DNA of 64,000 nt, from the NCBI GenBank assembly GCA_020205615.1, contig CM035153.1, positions 101,391,735 to 101,455,734 of the forward strand, read 5' to 3'. Shown here in pieces: positions 33,217 through 43,610 of this stretch. The notes under the pieces were generated by a model. The model did no database searches. It saw only the letters and a list, made by a program, of their open reading frames with translations, and was not told where the DNA came from. A program made the translations under genes and the position numbers. Every line of letters starts with the position of its first letter. Positions within the stretch are counted from its first letter, which is position 1. The stretch comes from Panax quinquefolius (Eukaryota > Streptophyta > Magnoliopsida > Apiales > Araliaceae).

Positions 33217-34229
33217 ATTTGACAAGATTTGTAAGCTATCACATAAATAATGCAATAAGGGCATTTTGGTCTTTTTGATTTTTATTTTAATGGCACATTT
33301 GTCAATTGTTCAAACTCTTAGGGTTTAGGGTTTCACTCTTAAGGTTTAGGGTTTAAAAATAAATTCTAGGATTTCCAAATTAGGTTTTCAAAAATGAAAA
33401 AAAATTATGATTTTCAAATTATAATTAGGATTCACTAATTATGCTTAGATTTCCTAATCATAATTCAAGTTTGCTAATTAGGATTAATATTTCCTAATTA
33501 ATATTGCTAATTTAGCAATTAAATCCACAATTGTACATTAGGGTTTCTGACTGAACAATTAGGGTTTAAAAATTTGAAATTAGGTTTTACTAATTAATTA
33601 AGCTTTATCCTAATTAATATTATAATTAATAGCACTTAAACATTATAATTAGCCTTTAAGTTCCCAGATTAGGGTTTCAAATTCCCAGAATCTGAAAGTA
33701 GGGTTTTCAGATCTGGTATTAGGATTTCCTAATAATCAATAAGGGTTTCAAGTGAGTCATTAGGGGTTTTCCCTAATTAAGTTATAATTAATAACGTTTA
33801 AACATTATACCAGCATTTGCATTCCCAATCTAGGGTTTTAAATTTCCCAATTAGGGTTTTAGACTCCCGAAAATGAAATTAGGGTTTCAAAACCGGTTTC
33901 TAGGTTTTCTTAACAGACGTTAGGGTTTTCTAACTGAACGTTGACGTTTGAATAAAATATTAGGGTTTGACACTGATAAAATTTATCTGGTCAACCCTTG
34001 ACCCTTAACCACATTCTGAACACATACATAACCATATACACAGAACATATTCACATACACACTTAATCCTGAATAATTCTTCAAAATCCTACACAGAATT
34101 TCGAAATCCTCAAAATTCCTTCCCAAAAAAATCAAACGCATACACTTATTTTCTGTCTAGGTCTATTATTTGACCTTAAATCAATCATTTAAGATTTTAA
34201 TAAATTGTCTAATTTCTCGGGTTGTCACA
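33217..34229 (-). mobile_element. LTR start of minus-strand element F, telobox-rich
   Basis: On the minus strand it begins TGTGACAACCCGAGAAATT at 34229, a typical gypsy LTR start, and runs into the gap. The neighbouring plus-strand LTR of D is broken exactly here: 34230 onward matches 39087 onward. F therefore appears inserted in D's 5' LTR; the right-hand target copy would be GTATA. Ten exact TTAGGGTTT motifs lie between 33318 and 33968. No gene is present. Confidence 0.55.
33318..33968. repeat. Cluster of ten telobox motifs
   Basis: TTAGGGTTT (complement AAACCCTAA, the plant telobox) occurs at 33318, 33325, 33346, 33538, 33559, 33669, 33851, 33879, 33920 and 33960, with further one-base variants between. 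Spacing is irregular, so it is not a tandem telomeric array. Confidence 0.8.
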
Positions 34230-34700
34230 GTATATCTACGAGCATTACCTATATAATCTTGGAGTTTATTTGAAATATAATTCTCACTTGGAGACAACAG
34301 AGATAATTATATGTCAAGAGAAGACTCGCCATTGGAAAGAAGATGATAACAATCTTCTTGTTTTTCTTTGGGGACTATTGGGTCAACCAAGGATAATTCT
34401 GTGGACATATGATATCTATCATAACCTAGACGCATGGCCTCCCATGTACGAAGGTTTCCTTGAGTAATTTCCAAAGATTTTAATTTCTAAAACAGTTATT
34501 GACTGTACCTTTATGTAAGGTACCATTGTAAGGTCTTGTGGTCAAGGCACCACGAGAGTTATATATATTTGTATATATATTAAAACTCACATTTTAACTG
34601 GTGTCGTTTTCTGCACGACAGTTGTATAAATGGTGTTATAAGTAGTGTATTTTCTGGTGACTCAAGATGGGTGATGTATATCTGTTTTGGGGGCGTCACA
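34230..34700 (+). mobile_element. 5' LTR fragment of element D
   Basis: It matches 39087-39554 almost base for base and ends GGGGGCGTCACA at 34700. Everything upstream of 34230 is replaced by element F. The open frame 34222-34467 also occurs in part at 39234-39437 and is not a gene I recognise. Confidence 0.75.
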
Positions 34701-35036
34701 TTTGGTATCAGAGCTTAGGGATATGGTCACTGGCGGAGATATGAGTCTAGACTTAGGAAGGGAGAGACGAGTAATATACTTCGTTAGTGTGTCACTTACC
34801 TAAGCTGAAATTTTTACTTGATAAAATGACATATTGTGATATGTCAATTAACCTTTGTTTTGAAGATATATTCTAGAATGATATCTGAAATACAGGAGAT
34901 GAGCAATGGGAAAATCATGATATAGAGGAAAAAACTGGGAAGGTACAATCTGAAAAGAAAGCAAGGTATTCTCATCTCTTCGAATACCAGCTACGTACGT
35001 AAATTTCGAGGGCAAAATTTCATAAGGAGGGGAGAT
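34701..35036 (+). other. Residual internal region of element D with primer-binding site and polypurine tract
   Basis: TGGTATCAGAGC at 34703-34714 is a good match to the initiator-methionine tRNA primer site. After about 200 bp of leader the sequence jumps to the 3' end of pol (GTACGTAAATTTCGAGGGCA) and the purine tract AAGGAGGGGAGAT before the 3' LTR at 35037. All of gag and pol are deleted, so D is a non-autonomous or deletion derivative. Confidence 0.7.
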
Positions 35037-36003
35037 TGTGAGATCCCGAATTTTATGAATTATTATTTTATTTAGTAAGTGGTTAAATTGATAAAGGGTT
35101 AAAGTTATTGGTGATATGTGAAATTTTTTTAAAGTAAGCAAGTTGTCATAAAATAATCGGTGATAAAAATACAGTAATACGCGTGATTGCATAGTAGTAC
35201 ACGGTATTGATTATTGATGCTTACGTGAGAGTCACTCAGTTATACTCAATTATTGCTACAGTAATTGCTGCATCATATCTCTCATACTATTGATTCAATT
35301 ATTGTCACAGTATCATCTGCATAATATGTTATATTTTTAAATCAATAATTGAAACGACAAAGTTATTCATATTATTATTTGCAATATTTACAATGTCTAG
35401 AAGTTCTGTCAAGGAGAGGTTTGGTCACTTAATTGCGCGCCATTAAGGAGAAATCCTTATCGGAAAGCCCCCTCTTTCCTGGGAAGGACCTGGTTGTTAA
35501 ATATTGTGAGTTATAATATTAATGATGAATAAGTTCGTGTTGATTAAAGATGAAATTGATAATTCCATTGTGTGGGAATTATTAGTATTAGTGGAAATCA
35601 ACATTTATTTCGATAATAATTAATGTCTGGAGGTTATATTGACTAATCGGATAATTAATCAAATAAATGAAACAATTAATTGCTATTAATTCACATGCTT
35701 ATAACTATGTGTTCACATGTGTGTACTATTGATTCACATGATTTACTATTAGGGGAGTTGAAAAGAGAGTGATAATACTTGCATGACTAAATTAAAAATG
35801 GAGGTATAGATGAATGTACTATACTGTAATTATTTTTTTTTTCACATGTTTGGAACTATTGAGTCACATGATTTACCATTAGGGGAGGTGGTGAAAGTTT
35901 GATAATACTTGCAGGACTAAATTAAAAATAAAGAAAAAGAGGGAGGTATTATTCTGTAATATTTCGAGCCCCAAAATGTGCAATTATTGAAACTATATTT
36001 TCC

Positions 36004-36010
36004 TATAAAT
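36004..36010 (+). promoter_or_regulatory. TATA box in D LTR
   Basis: TATAAAT preceded by TTTTCC, at the same relative place as TATAAATAG in the B2 LTR (49127), about 140 bp upstream of a conserved GGTAAGG splice-donor-like site. Transcription would start around 36035. Confidence 0.55.
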
Positions 36011-36169
36011 GGAAGCTCATTCCTTCATTATTTTTCACCAATTCACTAAGTCTCACAAGAGTAATTATTATAGAAAAAAATTATAGAGAGAAAGAAGAAG
36101 AGAAGTCTGCTACCTCACTATTCCAGTATCCAGATTTCTTCTAAGGTAAGGGGTATTATTCTTTCGTAT

Positions 36170-36830
36170 TCATGAAGAGAGTTATTTTCTTTCAATACTC
36201 GTAAGGGTTGTTATTCCATTCTTTATTATTATGTTGGAATAACCTATCTATGCGAAGTACCACATACATGGTGAAATTCTTCTATTATTTCATTCTTTAT
36301 TATTCTGTTGGAATTACCTTTACGTGCGGTCTATCGCGTACACCGTGAATTCATTGTTATTCCATTCTTTATTATTACATTTGAATATCACATGCATCTG
36401 CGGATTACGCGTGACCTGTCTGATTACACATGACTGGTTTCATTCTTTATTATTAGTTTGAATAACTCATATGCATCTTGTCTATCGCGTACTGGTGAAT
36501 TCTTCATTATTCCATTCTTTATTATTACATTGGAATAACTTTTATGCATGCGGTCTATTTCATGCCCGGTGAATTCTTCATTATTCTATTCTTTATTATT
36601 ACATTGGAATAACTTGCCTGTATGGACTATCGCATACCGGTGAATTCTTCATTATTCCATTCTTTATTATTACATTGGAATAACTTTGTTTTGTGGCGAT
36701 CTATCACATGCATGGTGAATTCTTCTGCTTCTGTTATTCCATTCTTTATTATTATGTTGGAATAACCTGTCTACGCAGACTACCGCATGCATGGTGAATG
36801 ACCCTTCGTATTCATTCTTTATTAAATTTT
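36170..36830. repeat. Tandem array with TTATTCCA/TGGAATAA hairpins
   Basis: About nine units of 60-75 bp, each with ATTCTTTATTATTA between arms TTATTCCA and TGGAATAA. The arms are perfect at about 36211, 36507, 36652 and 36734, the best extending to 9 bp with GTTATTCCA/TGGAATAAC. Other units have partial arms. A second conserved part GGTCTATCGCGTAC...GGTGAATTC lies between hairpins. Confidence 0.75.
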
Positions 36831-37889
36831 GGAAATAATGCATCTACGTGGATTCTGCATGGCGGTGAAAATCCATTTGCGGTTTAAGTAATTTTTTCGA
36901 CCCTCAAAAATTCTGGAAAATTTGAAATGATAATTTGATGAGTTTTCTAGATTGTGTCCAAAAATGGCGATTTTTGGATGTATAGATTAGGAGTTATGAA
37001 TTTTATGAAAAAAGACTATTTTAAAAGTAAACCCTTATAACTCCTTGTGGTTAACTCCAAAATTGGTGAAATTTTTATTAGGAGTACATGTATATCACAG
37101 GAGTATACCTTGTAATGTTCAGAAGTTTTGGACAAAAGTGCAGTTTATAATAAATGTCTAAATATTCGGCAGTTTTGGCCATATAAAAAATAGTAAATGA
37201 ATTTTAAAAATTCTGAGAAAAATATATTTTCAATATGGGACTATATTCTACTAAATCTTATAAAAGAAAACTTTTTGGGACTGATTTGTTATTTTTTATG
37301 AAAATGGTTTAGTTACGAACATATGAATTAAATATGTTATGTGAAGTTAAAAATTGGTAAATAGGATTTTATGGTTTGAAAATCCTATATAAGGTATATG
37401 CAGATTTTTGATGAGGGATTTGATCATTGGTGATGAAATCTTATGAGTATGGCATTTTTGAATGATTAAATGAATTATTTGGTAAAGTGTAAACAATTAA
37501 GATAAATTGTTTATAAGTTTAAGAAGTGATTAAATATTGTTATCATATTAATAATAATAGATTATGAGTTTATTAACCGGTTGATAACATTTGGATTAAG
37601 GTGTTATGAAATCATTGATTTAAAATATTATTTAATGGTTAATAATATTAGTAAATGAATTTAATGTTATTATCTTCGTTAAATATTCGTTGTAATATTA
37701 TTTTCTGTTCAAATCATTGTTGATAGAATATTATTCTTGAATTTTACTCCACAAAGCAGTATCATGTCGGCAATCTGGATATTTTTTAAACTCTGGATAA
37801 ATTTAAAGTCTTTAATATTTATCCTTGTTTTCGTTTGATCAATGCTTATATTATTGTCATCATCCTCATGCTTATATTGTGATGAAAGT

Positions 37890-38490
37890 CATCTGTGGCT
37901 TACGTGCATAGATGGAATTGGTATAATTATGACCAGGAATTATTCGGTATAATCATGACCGCAATGTTACAAATGATGTGATAAAAGTCCTCATTGGCCC
38001 GTAGTGCATTGATGGACAGTTTTTGGTATGATCATGACCATGGGTTCTCTTCGGCCAAGAGTGTAAAGAGGAATTATTTTATGGCATGATCATGACCGTT
38101 GATGAAAACACGATTATCCTTGGCCCGTAGTGTATGGATAATCCGTGGTCGTGATATGAATGAATATCATTGGCCTGTAGTGCAGGGATGATTCGATGAT
38201 GTGGTTTATTTATTATCTTTGAGTCTCGAATGATAAAGTTGATGAAAACTTTTAATTAAGTAGAAGATAGTAGATATCATGCTCTACTTTACTCTTCTAA
38301 AATACAGTTGCATGTCTTTAGCCTGGAGTGGAAAGATGAGCTGTTAATGAATATCTTTGGCCCGTAGTGGAAAGATGAATTTATTAGTATGATTATGGAT
38401 AGGAATTGTGATTTGTTATAACCATGGTCTTTGATGTTTCAGGTAAAGATAAGTGATGAAAATTATCTTCGTCCTGGGTGTGAAAAGGAA
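37890..38490. repeat. Array of hairpins with constant GGCCCGTAGTG loop and changing stems, D LTR
   Basis: Eight units. Clear stems are CATCT/AGATG (37890/37910), TTCTCTT/AAGAGGA with one G-T (38045/38066), GATTATCC/GGATAATC (38112/38136), ATCAT/ATGAT (38166/38188), TCTTT/AAAGA (38315/38332) and ATCTTT/AAAGAT (38353/38371). The loop is TTGGCCCGTAGTG or close variants. In the left part, ATGATCATGACC-type motifs alternate with the hairpins. Confidence 0.8.
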
Positions 38491-39554
38491 TTTAGAACCA
38501 TAATTATGATTATGAGTTATTCACCTGATTGTGGACATGAATTGTTGACTGATGTTACAGGGATAAAACATTGTTAGTGGATTTTTAACGTGGAGAAGAT
38601 AATAAAATTTATGGTCTATTTGACTCTTCTAATGGATTGCTCGTTCCGCTGCAACTATGGTTGAAAAGTTTTATCACCTACCATATGTTCTAAATCTCTG
38701 ATTTATCACTGACGAAGGCTATTGATGATGTAAATTATCATTAGTCATAATATTCTTTACTGGGCTATTTGTGCTCACCCTTTTGCTTCACAATTCCTTT
38801 CAGGTATTAAGAGTGTAGCTGGGTCGAGCGGGGGTAACAAGGGATTAGAACGGTGGTCTATAGCTATTGAGGTTTCCCTTAAAACAGTATGGATATAATT
38901 TTATTGAGAACTATAGATAAGTGTGTCGTATTTTATATGTCATTTTAATCGTTGATTTTGGTGAACCAAATAGGGTGAGGTGAACCCAACTTTGGAAGAG
39001 CGTATTTGCCACTATCATACAAGATGTCTAATGACAGACGACTTCGTGTTATCATAAGACAGGGTTGTGCACATCCGCTTGCTGAGTATATCTACGAGCA
39101 TTAACTATATAATCTTGGAGTTTATTTGAAATATAATTCTCACTTAGAGACAACGAAGATAATTATATGTCAAGAGAAGACTCACCATTGGAAAGAAGAT
39201 AATAACAATCTTCTTGTTTTTCTTTAGGGACTATTGGGTCAACCAAGGATAATTTTGTGGACATATGATATCTATCATAACCTAGACGCATGGCCTCCCA
39301 TGTACGAACGTTTCCTTGAGTATTTTCCAAAGATTTTAATTTCTAAAATGCTTAGGTTATTGGTATACCTTTATGTAAGGTACCATTGTAAGGTCTTGTG
39401 GTCAAGGCGCCACGAGAGTTATATATATTTGTATTAAAACTCACAGTTTAACTGTGGTCGTTTTCTACACGATAGTTGTATAAATGGTGTTATCAGTAGT
39501 GTATTTTTTGGTGACTCAAGATGGGTGATGTATACCTGTTTTGGGGGCGTCACA

Positions 39555-40256
39555 GATGAACTCATATAGAGTTCTTAGAGTTGTGTCAAATCTATTTTTC
39601 TAAAATAAAAACATCTATTTTAAAATACTAACCGAGTTATTTTTCTTATTTGAAGGATTTAAGGAGAAGAGGAGGTTAGAGATATCCACGTTGTGAGTGA
39701 GCAGTTGGTGACAGCTGTACCTGAGCCTATAGCTGAGGCAGTAGCTAACTCAGACCTAGAGGAGTATCCTGAAGAGGAAGAGGAGCCCGAGGAGGACTCG
39801 GAAGAAGCACCTGAGGATACTTTATTGGATGAGTTGATGGATAGGATTATAGAGTTGGACGACAAGGTCCATGAGTTGAAAGAGTCGCATCGGGGGTCGG
39901 GGGCGTGTCGCAAAGATTAGCTTGAGGCATTGATGCACCACCTGATAATTAGGAACGGGGATCTGGCTGACAAGCTATGGGCATCAGACCAGAAGGCGGA
40001 TAGGCTGAAGGATGAGAAAGAAGCTATTAGGACCCACTTGGGACATACCATTAATGGGTTAGAGTCGAGGATACAGAGTCTTCAAATCGACAAGCAGATG
40101 ATCACCACATTCTGGGGAGAAGAGAGGAGAGACCGTGTTTGGGCTGAGAAGCTAACTGGCGAGTTAGAAGGAGAGGTGAGAGATAAGAAGGTTAAGATAA
40201 AAAAGATGAAGCCTACACATTTAAGTCAGCACATGGAAGGTTCCAACATAGGGTGA
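39555..40256 (+). pseudogene. Leader with coiled-coil ORF upstream of gag, element E, one stop
   Basis: 39555-39692 is untranslated leader. A frame from about 39693 (only a GTG start remains) to 40256 is broken once by TAG near 39918. It is acidic first (EEYPEEEEEPEEDSEEAPED) and then a coiled coil (LDELMDRIIELDDKVHELKE; DKLWASDQKADRLKDEKEAI), with a basic end KKVKIKKMK. This is the same plan as the intact ORF at 32052-32630, though the sequences differ. It is followed by a 375-bp spacer and then gag. Function is unknown. I see no PBS upstream, because D's LTR abuts the leader. Confidence 0.55.
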
Positions 40257-40631
40257 ATCACTTTCCAAGTGAGGAGCACCGGTCTAGACGTGTTATAAGC
40301 CGAGGGCTGGTACTGGAGATAGCGGATGAGGAGCATGAGGACGCTATTAGTCGGGGCTTTTAGTTTATTATAATGAACTTTTACTACTAGCGTATAGAAC
40401 ACTTATCTTTGAATAAAAAGCTTGGTTTCAGTTTTTACCAAGTATGTTGGTTTAAAGTGATCTAAATGGCTTAATACTATAAGACGATGAAATACCTTGG
40501 GTGATATGTTTATAAATAAATATGCTTTTATTTAAGTATGTGATGTGATGATTAAGTTCTCTTCTTATGAATGATATATTCTGTAGAGTAAGTGATAAGA
40601 TAATAACATTAAGTTCATTTTAAACAGATAG

Positions 40632-41747
40632 ATGGCTAGAGGAAGACGTCAAACACCCGAGGGGTCAGGCAGAAATGTTGGGGATCTACCAAACCCTATG
40701 CAGCAGTTTGTAGACATGTTAGTGGGGGCACTTCAGAATCGAACCCCGAATGCCAATAACCGGTGGCCCAAGTGACACACTTCAAGGACTTCAAGAGCGC
40801 GGGACCCCCTGAGTTCAAAGGAACCACTGAACCCATCGAAGCTCAAACTTGGGTCAAGGAAATCGAAAAAGCGTTCGCTATCACCCGAGTAGGTGATGAT
40901 CAAAAAACAATCTTCACCACTTACATGCTGAAGGGTGAAGCTAACTTTTGGTGGGAGGCAAACCAGACCAGGGCTGGAGAAGGCGTGATACCTTGGGAAG
41001 GGTTTAAGAAAATCTTTTTAGAGAACTATTTTCCAGTTGGTATGCAGAGTCGCATGGAGATGCGATTCTTGGAGCTGAAGCAAGAAGACATGACGGTATC
41101 TCAATATGCCACAAAATTCAACGAGCTAGCGAGGTTTGCGCCTCACCAGGTCGACACTGAGGAGAGAAAAACGAGGAGGTTTGAGCAGGGTCTCAAACCA
41201 TGGCTATATAGCAGACTCTCGGTGTTACAGATTTAATAGCTTCATGACTCTCTTGGAGAAAGCTATAATCGATGAGGGCGGAAGTGAGGCCCTGATGAAA
41301 TTTAACAAGGAGAAAAAGAAGAAGAATGAAGGAGGGAATCGTGGGGAAGGTAGCAGCAGTAGTGGTGAAAAACAAGAGGAAGTGAAACAATAACAACAAT
41401 AGCAGCAACAATTTCAAATCGGGAAACTCTAGGGGAAAACCAGGGGAAGCAAATAAGAGAATTGAGGCATGCAAGGAGTGTGGGAGGAATCACTCGGGGG
41501 CATGTCTAAAAGAAAATAATGTCTGTTTCAACTGCGGGCAAGAGGGGCACATCTCTCCCAATTGCTCTGCACTAAAGAGAAATGGATGTTTCAACTGTGG
41601 AGCATTGGATCATCAGGCAAGGAATTGCCCAAAGAAGAACACAACAGAAGGAAATGGAGGAAGGGGACCAAGCGGTGGGAATCTCACGATTAATGGACCA
41701 CCAACTCAGAATCGACCAATAGCAAGGACTTTCAACATGACGGTTTA
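40632..41747 (+). pseudogene. gag of Tekay-like gypsy element E, frameshifted
   Basis: It starts MARGRRQTPEGSGRN at 40632. After a frameshift near 40770 the capsid-like retrotransposon gag domain is readable at 40763-41220 (FKSAGPPEFKGTTEPIEAQT; YMLKGEANFWWEA; YFPVGMQSRMEMRFLELKQ). Another frameshift lies near 41225. The C-terminus holds three zinc-knuckle-like motifs: [26 protein letters not shown] and [14 protein letters not shown] (about 41470-41640). The protein would form particles and bind the element's RNA. A TAG near 41746 ends this frame before the protease. Confidence 0.85.
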
Positions 41748-43610
41748 GGATGCGGTCGCATCCAGGGACGTGGTTTCAGGTATCATTCTGATAAATGATA
41801 TATCTGCTTACATATTATTTGATTCGGGTGCTACTTGTTCCTTTGTATAGCATGAATTCTCCCAATGATTAAACTTACCCCAGGAAGAATTAAAATATCC
41901 TATGAACATAGAAGTTGTTAATAAAGAAATGATTCCCGTTAGCCATATCTATGGAAATTGTGTTGTAGACATCAGGGGATATAAGTTACCCGTGGATTTA
42001 ATTCCAATTTAATTAGGAGAATTTGATGTAATTCTAGGAATGCATTGGTTATTTAACCATGGAGCGATGATAGATTGCCAAAAGAAGTGTATAAACCTTA
42101 AGACTCCAGATCAGTCTAAGGTAGCATTCTATGGAAGTAGGTCGCTGAGACACTCAAGTTGTCTGACAATGATGCAAGCGAGGAAGTTACTAAGAAAGGG
42201 ATGTGTAGGATATTTGGCCCATATCGTCGATATGCAAAAAGCAGGGATAGAGATGGGACAGATACCAATAGTGAACGAATTTCTGGAGCAATTGCCAGGA
42301 CCTCCCCCGGATCGGGAGTTCGAATTCGTTATAGATTTAGTACCAGGAACGACACCGATTTCGAAAGCCCCTTATAGAATGGCACCGACAGAAATGAAGG
42401 AGCTGTTGGTACAGTTGCAGGAGTTATTGGATAGGAAGTATATTCAACCAAGTGTGTCTCCTTGGGGAGCACCAGTTTTATTTGTGAAAAAGAAGGATGG
42501 ATCGATGAGACTATGTATCAACTATCGAGAGTTTAACAAGGTGACGATTAAGAACAAGTACCTGTTACCTAGGATAGATGATCTGTTCGATCAACTGAAG
42601 GGAGCGAAATATTTTTCCAAGATCGAATTGAGGACGGGATATCACCAGTTAAAGGTGAGGAAGGAGGATGTATCTAAGACAGCGTTTAGGACACGTTACG
42701 GTCACTACGAGTTCCTGGTGATGTCGTTCGGGTTAACAAATGCGCCAGCAGCGTTTATGGACATGATGAATTGGGTATTCAAGCAATACTTAGATAAATT
42801 CGTAGTTGTGTTCATAGATGATATCTTGATCTATTCCAAGACTCAGGAAGATCACGCTAAACACTTAAGGTTATTATTGGGGGTATTGAGGAAGGATAAG
42901 TTATACGCAAAATTCTTGAAGTGTGAATTCTGGTTGGAGAAAGTTCAATTTCTGGGACACGTGATCGACAAGGACGAAATTTCTGTGGATCTAGCAAAGG
43001 TGGAAGAGGTTCAGAATTGGGAACAATCGAAGTCACTGACTGAAGTAAGAAGCTTCTTAGGACTGGCAGTCTATTACAGACGGTTTATCCAAGATTTTTC
43101 AAAGATAGCGAGAACGTTGACGAATTTAATGAAGAAGTCGATAAAATTTGTCTGGACGGAGAAGTGTGAAGAGAGTTTTAAGTAACTCAAAAAAAGACTG
43201 AGTGAAGTACCAGTGTTGTCTTTACCTGACAATACAGCTGACTTCATGATTTTCAGTGTTGCGTCACACAAAGGACTTGGTTGTGTGCTTATGCAACATG
43301 GTAAAGTTATTATTGTGTACGCATCGCGTTAATTGAAGGACTACGAGAAGGGATATCCTACCCATGACCTGGAATTGGCAGTGGTAGTATTTGCCTTAAA
43401 GATATGGAGGCACTATTTATATGGTGTAAGGTGTGAAATATACACGGACCATAAAAGTCTAAAGTATATCTTCACGCGAAGGAGTTGAATATGAGACAAA
43501 GAAGATGGTTGGAACTTATAAAGGATTACGATTGTGACATCTTGTATCATCCGGGGAAAGCGAATGTGGTAGCAGATGCGCTAAGCAGAAAGGGCAGTGG
43601 TAGATTGGCA
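41748..43610 (+). pseudogene. pol of element E: protease, reverse transcriptase, RNase H
   Basis: The protease core ILFDSGATCSFV (about 41816-41851) keeps the Asp-Ser-Gly triad but is followed by in-frame stops. The reverse transcriptase (42040-43185) is uninterrupted for 381 codons: [39 protein letters not shown], the catalytic [12 protein letters not shown] (about 42808-42840), and LGHVID. RNase H continues past a TAA at 43183 with [26 protein letters not shown] and [10 protein letters not shown] frameshift near 43480 precedes [14 protein letters not shown]. Length and order fit Ty3/gypsy. This is the best-preserved polymerase in the window, though not intact. Confidence 0.9.

Larger units (their letters stand above)
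36146..38803 (+). other. Putative leader intron in D LTR
   Basis: Donor CTAAG|GTAAGG (GT at 36146) and acceptor TTCCTTTCAG (ending 38803) with a pyrimidine tract. The equivalent sites in B2 are 49300 and 50297. The exon bases before the donor are related (ATTCCAG, TTCTT..AG), while most of the intron differs. Splicing is inferred only; it would remove both hairpin arrays. Confidence 0.4.
35037..39554 (+). mobile_element. 3' LTR of gypsy element D, 4.5 kb
   Basis: It starts TGTGAGATCCCG after the purine tract and ends GGGGGCGTCACA at 39554. It is very long for a gypsy LTR. It holds, in order, a block shared with B1 and B2 LTRs (35199-35491), a TATA box (36004), a possible splice donor (36146), the TTATTCCA hairpin array (36170-36830), the GGCCCGTAGTG hairpin array (37890-38490) and a possible acceptor (38803). 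No protein gene is seen. To its right is the leader of element E without a primer site, so D probably landed in E's leader. Confidence 0.7.

Noticed and set aside
33034..33264. Open frames running through the N gap
   Set aside because: They consist mostly of unknown residues across 100 N and are artefacts of translating a gap.
33318..33354. Interstitial telomere array
   Set aside because: Only two or three TTTAGGG-like units are adjacent; the rest are spaced irregularly, so it is a telobox cluster in an LTR and not a telomeric tract.
38350..38380. tRNA or other small RNA gene for the GGCCCGTAGTG hairpins
   Set aside because: No cloverleaf, no A/B box pattern and no terminator; the units are simple tandem hairpins.
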